A stretch of DNA of 16,714 nt from Thermoplasmata archaeon (GTDB taxonomy: Archaea > Thermoplasmatota > Thermoplasmata > Thermoplasmatales > Thermoplasmataceae): positions 1 to 16,714 of the forward strand of contig JAJYDZ010000003.1 of assembly GCA_021790415.1 (NCBI GenBank), given 5' to 3'. Made by a program: the position numbers and the translations under genes. A model generated the notes under the pieces. The model made no database searches and was not told where the DNA came from. It saw nothing but the letters and a program-made list of their open reading frames with translations. Shown piece by piece: positions 1 to 8,566 of this stretch (within the stretch, counting starts at the first letter, position 1; each line of letters starts with the position of its first letter).

Positions 1-1
1 C

Positions 2-3000
2 AATAGGAAAGCTACAATTTATGCTCTTCTTGCAGGAGCAACTTATGGGGCCCTTCAGCTTTCCTGGCAGGGACATGCTTACATTCTTGCTATTGTTACT
101 ATATATGTAGTTATCCAGTTGATCGTGAACCTGTTCCTTTCAAGGAACAATGAATATCTCGTTTATGTAAGTTTTATATTTGTCGCGATTTCATTCTCTA
201 TGAGTGCTTATTATTATTACGCTGCAAACAATGCCCCAAGTGCATGGTTTGTCCCCCCACTTTACATAGGATTGGGAATGATATTAATATCTGTTATTAT
301 GAGTATAGCGGGTAGAAAACCATGGATCATTTCAATTCCAGTAATGATTCTCTTTATAGGTGCTACTCTCGCCGGTCTTTACAAATTTGCACCTCATATT
401 TTCAATGAAATCATATCGGGAGAGGGGTATTTCATAAAGAATAGGGTTTATCAGACAATAGCTGAAGCTCAATCACCACCTCTCGGACAGTACATTGGAG
501 GGTTTGGGGTTGCACAGTTTATACTTGGCATTGCCGGTTTTGCTTATGTTACCTATTCATTCGTTAAACAAAAATCTGATTCCCTTCTTTTGCTTCTAGT
601 GTTTAGTGGAGTTTCAATATATATGAGTTTTGCAGCAGCTAGATTCAATGTAACTGCAGCACCAAGTTATGCTATACTTGGAGCAGCGCTCCTTGCATAT
701 TTCTCCAATCTGCTCAAATTGGACAAAAATGTTAGTGAAGACAGAATTAAAAGAACATATAGAAGAAGTAAGGCCCTTACAGGAAATATTAAATGGCTTC
801 AAGCTGCATTTGTATTTTTAATCGCGTTTGGAATTCTCATACCCTCCGGTCTCGGAGTTGTTTCAGCTGCGGTTCCCGGAAACTCTGCAACTTCAGTGAA
901 TCATGAGGTTTATAACGCACTACCGTCATTTTTGAAACCAACTTCTTATCTTGCTAACCAGAGCGCATATTTTGGCACAACTGGTTCATTTATCACCAAT
1001 TCAACAACTCCTTTATCAAAATCCCTTGCATGGCTTGCTACACAACAGCAAAATCTCTCACTTGCAGAGAAACCTGCTTATGTCAACTGGTGGGATTACG
1101 GTTTCCAGGAGTTAAGTCAGGGCAAACATCCAACAGTTGCAGATGACTTTCAGCAGGCATATCAGGTTGCCGGGCAAATACTCCTTTCCCAAAATCAGTC
1201 ACAGATAATTGCTCTTCTGTCTGCAAGACTGATGCAGGCTTCATTACTGCAGAACAATGGACAGTTTACACCCGTAATGAAAAGTGCTCTCTCTGAATAC
1301 CTGAATGCATCAGAAATAAATACTCTTCAGAGTATTTATAACAATCCACTACAGGATGTTCCATGGATACTGAACAATGCTTCTGTATATGGACAATTCA
1401 TTCCATCAATTTCATCTACGAACGCATATTTTGCCTTAATTAAAGGACAGTTGGCATCAAAAGTGAGTCTGACTAATCTGGTAAATTTATATCAGAATCT
1501 GCAAAGTGTGACAGGGTGGAGCATTCAATATATACAGGCTGACCATTCACTTTTCCCTCTTAACGGTCTGAACACAGGTATATTCTATGCACCCGCTTAT
1601 CTTACTGACACGCCATCATACATAACTCCCGGAGGAGGTGTTGTTCCAACTGCATATTACCAGATTTTCGCGCAGACTCCAAATGGTACTTATCCATTAA
1701 ACCAACTTCCTACAAACCTGATTCCAACAGGGTACACAATTCAATACACACCAGCATTCTATAACACGACCTTGTACAGGGCAATGATAGGAATACCTCC
1801 ATCTGCAGTAGGCCATACACAAGGAATTCCCGGTCTAACATTTGGAACAACGAAATATACTATGCAACCTGCCTGGAATATGAGCAATTTTGAGTTGGTA
1901 TATGATGGTGTCCCCTATAATCCATATAAAAACTTTAGCGCACATCCAAACGCCTTCAAGATTCTACCTATCCAGCAGGCTTACAATCTTCAAAAGAATG
2001 GAGAAGGTACTGCCTTTATCTTTCCACAGGTTTCATCTATAATTCAGGGAACTGACCCAATTCTAAGATATTTCCCAGGAGCAATCGTAACAGGTCAGGT
2101 AAAGACGAATTCAGGAATACCTGAATCAGGCATAAGAGTAACTATACTGGATCAGTATGGAATACCTCACCAGACGGTTTTAACGAACTCAAATGGTTAC
2201 TATAACATAACAGCACTTCCCGGAAATGATACCCTCATATACTCTTATGGAACGTTGAACTCACAAACTCTGGAAGGAAAAAATTTCCTCCATGCTATTG
2301 GATTTGCTATCTCAAACCAACAGGCAGAAAGAAAAGATCTGGCTCTGAACACTACCACAGGACTTCCTAACTACTATCTTGTTAAGAATTACCACGTAGG
2401 GAATTTCAACTCTACAGGTACTGTGGAAATTCAGAAACAAAATGGAATTAATGGAAAAAGTTTCAGCACAACCAAAGTAGAGAATGGAACTGTAATATTG
2501 CAGAATCATATATCCGGTCAGATATTCAACTTCAGCATCAATCATGGGTCATACAATGTAACTGGTATTCCACAGGGAAACTACACAGTATCTGTTTATT
2601 CTAACGGAATCACGTACCATAATATACAGGACAATGTTTACACTCCAAATTCTAACATTGGATATGCCATTAAAATACCGATGTCTCTCATACAGGTCAA
2701 CCTCTCTTACAATGGTCAAAGGATTTCCGGTGCTACAGTTTATGCTGGAAAATACACTGCAACAACAAATAGCACAGGTACTGCACTCATGTACACTGTT
2801 AATGGATCATATTCTGTTTATGGAAAATTAGGAAACAGTATAACACAGATATCTGACGTTAATATTCCTGTGCTAGGGGAAAACCAAAGCCTAAATCTCT
2901 CACTATTACCCGCTGCGAGATTAACTATTAGCATTTCAAATCAGGGATTCACGCCTTCTGTATTAGACATCTACCAATCTTCATACTCACTAAATCAATT

Positions 3001-5635
3001 GCAACTTCAGAAAAATGGCAGTTTCTACACAGGTCTTGTTCCGTTAGGCTATTACAGTGTTTATGATACTTATGACAACATGACGGTACTTCAGGGTGTT
3101 AATTTAAATTCCTCCGGAACTTATACCTTACATGCATATTCCTCTGCCATCTTGAAAGTAAAAAATACCAATGAAAATCTAACACAGTTATCAGGATATC
3201 TCAGTCTCACTAATAGCCAGGGAACGATTATAAAATTAATTCAGGCATTAAATCAGAACATTTACCTTCCCGCAGGATTCACTTATACAATCTACTCTTC
3301 AGCATTTACAAGCACAACTGATTACGTTGCTACCTCAACTGTGAATCTTAATCAAAACACTCAAGCATATATAGATTTCCAGACAGCAAAAACAGTCCAG
3401 ATAGGAATTTATAACCCTTCAGTTGCTGCTGTTTATGATAGCCAATCTTCGGTAAGTTCAGGAGTTGCAATGATAAATCTAAACGGTGGAGCTTATGGAT
3501 CTGCAATTATTAATGCAAAAGGGAATACGCTGATTGCATACAATGCTCAATCCTTGTCCGGCTTCACCATGAAGGCATATTCAGAAGGTTTCTCAACTTC
3601 TACATTCACGGTCTCCACTCAGACTAACGCACCATTAAATCTTCAGAAATCCAATGTCTCTCTTAAATTCACTTCTGTGAATGGCGGTGCGCTACTTGAT
3701 GGGAAAATCACACTTGTGGGTTATTCTAATTATACTTCCAATATCGTAAATGGAAAGGTTAGTTTTAATAATTTACCATACGGTTCGTATTTCCTGAAAA
3801 TATTTGGAGGTAATCAGGTAATTTCCTCTTATCAGCGGATTCTTACTGTTTCAACAGGAGCATATTCGCAGTCATACAATTTTACCAGCCATGTTGTTTT
3901 CAACGTAAATGGTGTGCAATCTTTCAAGATTTTCAAAAATGGCACATTGATAAATGAAGTAAATGGAACTATTGCACCAGGAATTTATACTGTATATGAA
4001 CTTGGAAATGGTCTACAATCCGGAATATCAACCTATAGGATAAACAATAACACAACAGTGAATGCCGTATTATACAACTCATATTGGCTTAATCTCACCA
4101 ATAATTTGGGCATAAGCACAGGGAATTTACTGATAAATTCATCATCTGGCCTGATAAATCTTACATCAATGTCAAGTATTCTTCCGGAAGGATCTTACTC
4201 TGTTCATTATTATGACAATTTAGTAAATTCAACTGGCGAATTCAGAGTTTATCATAATATGACCATGTTATTGAAATCGAACATACAAAGCAACATTACT
4301 TTGAGTGTGGCCCCTTTCTTCACACAGGTGAATGGTCTAGCACTCTACTCGGGCTCTTCTATGGCAGCAATCAATGTCTCTTTCTACAAAAATAATTTGC
4401 TTGAAGGATGGACTTACACAACAGGATCTGGCCACTATAATTTCAGTCTCGCTAACGGAACTTATACCTTGTATGCGTACAGCAAATCAGCAATGGTTGC
4501 GTATCTGGGCCATGTCAGTATTGGGATCTTTCAGGATACTTCTACCAATAATGTATCTTTGGCATCTGCCAATTATATATATGTTTATACTTATGTCGGG
4601 CAAGCACCTAAAGCTGAGAATGTAAACTTGACAGTTTCAAATCTTGGAATATCAACTACCTCAGGTACTGGAATTCTCCTTCCTGCGAAAAATATCACAT
4701 TTACATCATACACTTCGAATACTCTTACAGTGAACAATTACACATTTTCCAACGAGTATCAGTCATCAATTACAATATACACGAATAAAACACAATCACT
4801 TAGCCTGATACTTGAAAAGGTGATTAATGGAAACGTTTCAATCAAGCAGAATTATGTTGCGCAAAACGTAACAGAATTTTCAGCATTCTCCTATAATCTA
4901 AACATAACAAATCTTCTCACAACAGAGACTAACCTTACATTATCATCTGGAAGCAGTGATTGGAATATCACTTTTAATACTAGTACATTGAAAAATCTCG
5001 GTATTAACAGAACTGCATATGTTAAAGCCAACATTAAAAATGTCAATACTGTGCCCTCAGGTGTAAATGAGATACCAATATTGGTCAGCTACAATGGTGG
5101 ATCGCTAACGGATAATGTAAAGGTCAATATGAGTGTAAATTATTCAGCCTCATTAAACATTTCAACTGACTTTGCTGCATTTGATGGTGGAAACATAACA
5201 TACAGTGCTATATTGAAAAACACGGGAAACACGAACGAAACTTTAAATCTTTCAAACAACATCTATTCTAAATATAACTGGCAGGTTGTGTTCAGTATTA
5301 ATGGAAAGATTGTGAACTCAACAAATCTATCCTACGGGCAGTCAAAGAATCTCATCATCACACTGGTACCTGAATCCAATTACTATAACAGTGCATTCAA
5401 CTTTACTGTACAATACAGTATATATCAACTGAACAGTTCGGCAGTCCATTCAGAAAACCTGTATGTGTCGTTCCCAAATCTTGGGGGACTGTACAACACA
5501 GCCAAAGGCGGAAACATTATTGCAAATTACACAGGCAATCCTATATCAACAATTGAAATTGGAATAATGGTTATCGTTGTAGCGGTGATTGGTGGACTTG
5601 CAGGTGTAGCATTCAGAGGGAGGAAAAACAGATGA
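2..5635 (+). CDS. aglB: AglB/STT3-family oligosaccharyltransferase with giant C-terminal extension (5' partial)
   Basis: This enzyme transfers a lipid-linked oligosaccharide to Asn in N-X-S/T sequons on the outer face of the membrane. The frame is open from base 2, so the gene starts outside the window; a TTG at 119 is internal to the membrane domain. 1877 residues are visible (numbered from base 2). Residues 1-290 are multi-spanning membrane domain with the TIAE external-loop motif (152-155). The catalytic WWDYG is at 363-367. The soluble domain continues to a beta module starting near G693 (GAIVTG). After it come roughly 1100 residues of repeated beta-rich modules, a NEW3-like domain (about 1610-1830), a C-terminal membrane helix (about 1848-1870) and a basic tail. 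Archaeal AglB proteins are usually about 800-1000 residues, so this is nearly twice the normal size. I could not confidently place the DK/MI motif. The TGA overlaps the next gene's ATG. Confidence 0.92.
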   Translation, partial: NRKATIYALLAGATYGALQLSWQGHAYILAIVTIYVVIQLIVNLFLSRNNEYLVYVSFIFVAISFSMSAYYYYAANNAPSAWFVPPLYIGLGMILISVIMSIAGRKPWIISIPVMILFIGATLAGLYKFAPHIFNEIISGEGYFIKNRVYQTIAEAQSPPLGQYIGGFGVAQFILGIAGFAYVTYSFVKQKSDSLLLLLVFSGVSIYMSFAAARFNVTAAPSYAILGAALLAYFSNLLKLDKNVSEDRIKRTYRRSKALTGNIKWLQAAFVFLIAFGILIPSGLGVVSAAVPGNSATSVNHEVYNALPSFLKPTSYLANQSAYFGTTGSFITNSTTPLSKSLAWLATQQQNLSLAEKPAYVNWWDYGFQELSQGKHPTVADDFQQAYQVAGQILLSQNQSQIIALLSARLMQASLLQNNGQFTPVMKSALSEYLNASEINTLQSIYNNPLQDVPWILNNASVYGQFIPSISSTNAYFALIKGQLASKVSLTNLVNLYQNLQSVTGWSIQYIQADHSLFPLNGLNTGIFYAPAYLTDTPSYITPGGGVVPTAYYQIFAQTPNGTYPLNQLPTNLIPTGYTIQYTPAFYNTTLYRAMIGIPPSAVGHTQGIPGLTFGTTKYTMQPAWNMSNFELVYDGVPYNPYKNFSAHPNAFKILPIQQAYNLQKNGEGTAFIFPQVSSIIQGTDPILRYFPGAIVTGQVKTNSGIPESGIRVTILDQYGIPHQTVLTNSNGYYNITALPGNDTLIYSYGTLNSQTLEGKNFLHAIGFAISNQQAERKDLALNTTTGLPNYYLVKNYHVGNFNSTGTVEIQKQNGINGKSFSTTKVENGTVILQNHISGQIFNFSINHGSYNVTGIPQGNYTVSVYSNGITYHNIQDNVYTPNSNIGYAIKIPMSLIQVNLSYNGQRISGATVYAGKYTATTNSTGTALMYTVNGSYSVYGKLGNSITQISDVNIPVLGENQSLNLSLLPAARLTISISNQGFTPSVLDIYQSSYSLNQLQLQKNGSFYTGLVPLGYYSVYDTYDNMTVLQGVNLNSSGTYTLHAYSSAILKVKNTNENLTQLSGYLSLTNSQGTIIKLIQALNQNIYLPAGFTYTIYSSAFTSTTDYVATSTVNLNQNTQAYIDFQTAKTVQIGIYNPSVAAVYDSQSSVSSGVAMINLNGGAYGSAIINAKGNTLIAYNAQSLSGFTMKAYSEGFSTSTFTVSTQTNAPLNLQKSNVSLKFTSVNGGALLDGKITLVGYSNYTSNIVNGKVSFNNLPYGSYFLKIFGGNQVISSYQRILTVSTGAYSQSYNFTSHVVFNVNGVQSFKIFKNGTLINEVNGTIAPGIYTVYELGNGLQSGISTYRINNNTTVNAVLYNSYWLNLTNNLGISTGNLLINSSSGLINLTSMSSILPEGSYSVHYYDNLVNSTGEFRVYHNMTMLLKSNIQSNITLSVAPFFTQVNGLALYSGSSMAAINVSFYKNNLLEGWTYTTGSGHYNFSLANGTYTLYAYSKSAMVAYLGHVSIGIFQDTSTNNVSLASANYIYVYTYVGQAPKAENVNLTVSNLGISTTSGTGILLPAKNITFTSYTSNTLTVNNYTFSNEYQSSITIYTNKTQSLSLILEKVINGNVSIKQNYVAQNVTEFSAFSYNLNITNLLTTETNLTLSSGSSDWNITFNTSTLKNLGINRTAYVKANIKNVNTVPSGVNEIPILVSYNGGSLTDNVKVNMSVNYSASLNISTDFAAFDGGNITYSAILKNTGNTNETLNLSNNIYSKYNWQVVFSINGKIVNSTNLSYGQSKNLIITLVPESNYYNSAFNFTVQYSIYQLNSSAVHSENLYVSFPNLGGLYNTAKGGNIIANYTGNPISTIEIGIMVIVVAVIGGLAGVAFRGRKNR
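2078..4500 (+). repeat. Recurrent beta-sandwich modules in the AglB tail
   Basis: The AglB extension repeats a short edge pattern, a Pro/Gly or Asn-Gly turn followed by Y-x-V/L-x-x-Y. Examples are IPQGNYTVSVYSNG near 2563, VNGSYSVYG near 2800, VPLGYYSVYD near 3035, LPYGSYFLKIFG near 3769, APGIYTVYELG near 3975, LPEGSYSVHYYD near 4180 and ANGTYTLYAYS near 4453. This is the style of carboxypeptidase-regulatory/CnaB/PEGA-like domains. The repeats are diverged in protein and not identical in DNA, so they are old duplications or independent family members. Family assignment is by eye. Confidence 0.6.
5615..5623 (+). promoter_or_regulatory. Shine-Dalgarno for the gene after aglB
   Basis: AGAGGGAGG lies eight bases before the ATG at 5632 and inside the last aglB codons. 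It fits the GGAGG core of the archaeal Shine-Dalgarno and supports translational coupling across the ATGA overlap. Confidence 0.6.
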
Positions 5636-6435
5636 ACTACAAATTTTTAATTTCAACAATTTGTGTATCACTGATTGTCATGTCAATACCGCTGGCATTT
5701 GCAGAGCCTTCACATGCTACTAACGGCTCATTCAATGTCACTGTATCTCATCCATCAAGTGTATATAAAAACGAAAGATTTCAGATATTCTTTAATGAAT
5801 CACAGGGTTTTTCAAACTATACAGCCACTATCTATACTGCAGCAGAATATGCCATAGGCCTATCCGCTGGAGGAAACTCACACGAACTTTCGAAAAGTGG
5901 ATTCTTTGAGTTCAATATCACGGCACCAGATGCAGCAAATCAATCCGTATATATCACAATCTATGCCACTGCAACCTACGGTTCTGTTGAAGTCAGTAAA
6001 ATTATCAATATTGCAATTCCTGTCTATGAGCCAATTACACTCAGCGCATATATCTCTAACATAGAATCTACAACATACAGTAATATGTCAATACAATTCA
6101 TTCTTAACGGAGCAATCATTTCAACAAAGGTAGTATCACTAGGTCCCGGTGCGAGCAAGGAAATTACGGTGATTGAACCATCCAGCCTTTTGAATAACGG
6201 AATTAACACTCTTCAGGTCAAGATCTTGAATGGCTCCCTGTTCACTGGCGTAAAATCATCATACGTAAGTACATTTTATTATGGGACGCCTCCAAACTAT
6301 GACTGGATATATTATATCTCAGGTGGAGTTGTTATATTCATGGTGTTCTTAGTGCTTGCCTCCGGCAAGAGGAAAACAGCTACTGGACAGCCAAAATGGA
6401 GATACAACAGGAAGAAAAAACAAAAGAAATCTTGA
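5632..6435 (+). CDS. Secreted, C-terminally anchored Ig-like surface protein
   Basis: Function unknown. The 267-residue product has a clear signal peptide (residues 1-24, hydrophobic core, likely cut after AFA). Two beta-rich Ig/CARDB-like segments follow (about 30-125 and 128-215). Then come a single membrane helix (about 224-244) and a strongly basic cytoplasmic tail ending KKKQKKS. Eight N-X-S/T sequons are visible (for example NGS, NVT, NES, NYT, NIT), so it is a plausible target of the enzyme encoded just upstream. Its start overlaps the aglB stop as ATGA, with a Shine-Dalgarno at 5615-5623, so the two are very likely made together. It could be an accessory subunit of the glycosyltransferase, a surface-layer component, or only an operon companion. 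The stop abuts the stop of the convergent gene with no space between. Confidence 0.85.
   Translation: MNYKFLISTICVSLIVMSIPLAFAEPSHATNGSFNVTVSHPSSVYKNERFQIFFNESQGFSNYTATIYTAAEYAIGLSAGGNSHELSKSGFFEFNITAPDAANQSVYITIYATATYGSVEVSKIINIAIPVYEPITLSAYISNIESTTYSNMSIQFILNGAIISTKVVSLGPGASKEITVIEPSSLLNNGINTLQVKILNGSLFTGVKSSYVSTFYYGTPPNYDWIYYISGGVVIFMVFLVLASGKRKTATGQPKWRYNRKKKQKKS
6411..6429 (-). terminator. T-rich tract downstream of the RNase H-fold gene
   Basis: Read on the minus strand, this stretch is T-rich with runs of three, four and six T, starting 7 bases after the stop of the minus-strand gene. It is the complement of the Lys codons in the tail of the + strand gene. Oligo-T tracts are known intrinsic terminators in archaea; use here is inferred. 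Confidence 0.45.
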
Positions 6436-7077
6436 TCAGATATTATTTAATGTACGGAACTCCTCTTCTATGAGTTCTCTTCTTTTCTTTACAGTCATGG
6501 AAGGGCCATTTTTTAGGAATATCTCTATATTTGCTATTCTTGCAGCTGAAAGGGCATTGTCATGCGTTTTATGGGGAAAACTTGTACCGGTTTCATTGAC
6601 TATCTCAACATTCAAGCCAAGTGGTAAAATCTGCCTCAATATAAACTGCCTGTTAGGTTTATCTCCATTCCCTACCCTGATGGAACAGTATTCTGCCTCA
6701 TAGTCTCCAATTAATCTTTCGACAGTGTTTCTTATTTGTCCCACATCAAAGAGTTCAAAGGCTTCAAGTACAACGTTATTTGAAGTGACTGCAATTCCCG
6801 GTTTAGGCCCAGGGTCTATTCCTATATATATGGTGTGAAATTTATCCCTGCCCATGAAGAATGAAAAACTTCTGCGAACAGCCCGAACTGGATCTTCCTG
6901 GAAAATCTGTTTCTCAGATATTCTGCTATCACCAGTTGAACTTAACACAACATCAACATTTTTCAAATCCTCGAAAATGTTTTCTATCGATATAAAATTA
7001 ATTCCAAAATCCTTGAGTGCGCGGATCACGCCATAGTAAAACCTTGGGTTTTTAGTATATATTCCAAGCTTACCCAT
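6436..7077 (-). CDS. RNase H-fold (RuvC/YqgF-like) protein with extra N-terminal domain
   Basis: 213 residues, probably a nucleic-acid-processing enzyme whose substrate cannot be named from sequence. Residues 1-80 form an alpha/beta domain with little resemblance to anything I know. From about 83 an RNase H-like fold begins: GIDPGPKPGIA (86-96) carries the first catalytic-type Asp, D88, followed by the Gly turn typical of RuvC/YqgF and COG2433-type archaeal proteins. E105 or E108 could be the second acidic residue. H172-D173 followed by a small-residue helix resembles the C-terminal Asp helix of RuvC. The chain is much shorter than typical archaeal COG2433 proteins. The ATG at 7077 is preceded by a TATA-like box at leaderless spacing and no Shine-Dalgarno. 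The gene ends exactly where the convergent operon ends. Confidence 0.7.
   Translation of the reverse strand: MGKLGIYTKNPRFYYGVIRALKDFGINFISIENIFEDLKNVDVVLSSTGDSRISEKQIFQEDPVRAVRRSFSFFMGRDKFHTIYIGIDPGPKPGIAVTSNNVVLEAFELFDVGQIRNTVERLIGDYEAEYCSIRVGNGDKPNRQFILRQILPLGLNVEIVNETGTSFPHKTHDNALSAARIANIEIFLKNGPSMTVKKRRELIEEEFRTLNNI
6475..6490 (+). terminator. Pyrimidine-rich tract downstream of the aglB operon
   Basis: A 16-base all-pyrimidine tract with T runs up to four lies about 40 bases past the end of the + strand operon, inside the 3' end of the convergent gene (its Lys/Arg/Glu codons). It is a weaker candidate than the minus-strand tract. Confidence 0.25.
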
Positions 7078-7100
7078 TCTATATGAATAATAGAACGTTG

Positions 7101-7108
7101 TATTTTAA
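7101..7108 (-). promoter_or_regulatory. TATA-like box, RNase H-fold gene
   Basis: On the minus strand this reads TTAAAATA, 24-31 bases before the ATG. That spacing places transcription start at or next to the start codon, so a leaderless mRNA is expected. It sits in the 130-base gap between this gene and the recJ stop. The rest of that gap holds only a C/T-rich tract just after recJ (7194-7207). Confidence 0.5.
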
Positions 7109-7207
7109 CCATGCGAGCGAGAAGCCCTTTCACAAAAGTAGCTTCATGCCCAACAATTGTCATACATGATATATTTTGTTCTACTGGTTATTTGGGGGAG
7201 GAGGAAG

Positions 7208-8566
7208 TCACCGTCTTTTGATGTTTTTAATCTGAATCCCAACCATTTCGTCCACAAGCTCAACAAACTGCTTCTCCCTTCCTCGGGGGATATTCCCGCC
7301 TGCAGCAATGTCATGGCCTCCGCCATTTCCTTCCACCTTGGTTGCACATTCTTTCATCACCTGGGATAGATTGAGTCCCATCTCAACCATCTTTCTTGTT
7401 CCTCTGCTGGATACAAGTGTGATCTTGTCTCCGGCATTGAATCCTATGACTGGTTTTGTCTGATCTGCAAGGTAGAGCATCAAAGTGCCAGAAATTGCGC
7501 CTGCCATCTCAGAGCCTGGCGCATAGAAAAACTGAATATTTTTGCTTTTTTCCATGGACTTGTATGATCTTGTGATATAATCTATTAGTTTAGTTTCGTA
7601 TATTTTCCGGTTTTTTATCATTATTTCCTTGAGAGAGGTGTTGCCAATGAAATACTCAACTGGAATGGAATTGTCACCATTTTTAGCATTTGCATCTATG
7701 ATAACTGAAAGTTCCGATGACGTGAATCCGTTGGAAAATATCATTTCATCTCTTTCAAGGTAGGACATTGCCTCGCTCTGGCACCCCTGGATCATGAGCC
7801 TGTATGAAAGGTGCTTTCCCAGCAACAGTTTTTCCTCATTCGTAAGGGACTCAGGTTTTCTTGTCCCATCAAGTTTCAGATCATTTAGAAGTGCTTCAAC
7901 ACCTTCTCTGGAACCTGTTAAGCCATTTATGAACGGATCTATGGAATATACAATTGAATCTATAAGTGTTTCACCATGCAGATTGAGGACATGCTTTTTT
8001 TCAATATTCTTTCCGAAGGCCTCAATGAGTCCCCTGTTTACCCCTTTAAACCCTTCCATGTCCTGTTTGTCTGCCATTGCTCCTGTGATCATGAATGGAA
8101 GAAGATCTGAATTCTCAGAATTCATAGCCACTGCAAAAATGAAGGCCATTGTGGCCCCACAGGCTTCTCTTGTTCCATCTATTCCATAATCTCTGGCATT
8201 TATGTTCAGAACACCATTTGGGCTGTCAGAATACAGGTGATGATCAAGAACCAGTATATTCTTCTCCCCAGAATCAAAATATTTTGCCTGGTCTGATCCA
8301 CAGTCCACAAATATAGTGGGAAGATTCTTTTCTTCCTCGTATCTCTTGACCATACCTTCCCTGGACAAGTCCTTTACAAATCCAAGATGGAATCTCTTCC
8401 CTGCCCTGAGCATCGCATTGGTGAGAATAATGGCTGAACTTGTACCATCTCCATCATAGTGTGCCAGAATCCTGAAATAATCGAATTTGTCAAAAAATTC
8501 TCTTGCTTTGTCAAGAGAAGCAATAAAGTCTTTATTGATTATTTTGTCAAGCATTGGTATACTCAC
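7208..8566 (-). CDS. recJ: RecJ-like DHH/DHHA1 single-strand exonuclease (archaeal RecJ/GAN type)
   Basis: 452 residues with all core DHH phosphoesterase motifs: HYDGDG at 36-41 (H36, D38, D40), D88 in DCGS, D108-H109-H110, and D166 in GAMAD. The C-terminal DHHA1 motif GGGH is at 415-418. These residues bind two divalent metals, so an active nuclease is predicted rather than a degenerate Cdc45-like scaffold. In archaea such proteins associate with GINS and the replicative helicase or act on single-stranded DNA or RNA ends; which paralogue this is cannot be told here. The usual rps15-recJ archaeal pairing is present. The first candidate start is a GTG at 8566 overlapping the S15 stop as GTGA. 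An in-frame ATG at 8554 (codon 5) is equally plausible. Neither has a clear Shine-Dalgarno. Confidence 0.93.
   Translation of the reverse strand: MSIPMLDKIINKDFIASLDKAREFFDKFDYFRILAHYDGDGTSSAIILTNAMLRAGKRFHLGFVKDLSREGMVKRYEEEKNLPTIFVDCGSDQAKYFDSGEKNILVLDHHLYSDSPNGVLNINARDYGIDGTREACGATMAFIFAVAMNSENSDLLPFMITGAMADKQDMEGFKGVNRGLIEAFGKNIEKKHVLNLHGETLIDSIVYSIDPFINGLTGSREGVEALLNDLKLDGTRKPESLTNEEKLLLGKHLSYRLMIQGCQSEAMSYLERDEMIFSNGFTSSELSVIIDANAKNGDNSIPVEYFIGNTSLKEIMIKNRKIYETKLIDYITRSYKSMEKSKNIQFFYAPGSEMAGAISGTLMLYLADQTKPVIGFNAGDKITLVSSRGTRKMVEMGLNLSQVMKECATKVEGNGGGHDIAAGGNIPRGREKQFVELVDEMVGIQIKNIKRR

Noticed and set aside
119..121. TTG as the start of the AglB reading frame
   Set aside because: The frame is open back to base 2 and upstream codons encode more AglB membrane domain (for example LSWQGHAYILA), so the true start lies outside the window.
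2634..2831. Alternate-frame + strand frames within the aglB tail (also 4374-4625)
   Set aside because: They lie wholly inside the continuous aglB frame and lack any start signal or domain.
6356..6703. + strand open frame of 115 codons
   Set aside because: It starts inside the surface-protein gene in another frame and runs antisense to the RNase H-fold gene; the composition is not protein-like and no motif is present.
7078..7207. Possible small RNA or C/D-box guide in the recJ/RNase H-fold gap
   Set aside because: No C/D box pair, tRNA arms or stable hairpin was found; only a TATA-like box and a C/T-rich tract after recJ can be supported.
7794..8189. + strand open frame of 131 codons
   Set aside because: It is antisense to the conserved DHH core of recJ, so it is a shadow of that gene.
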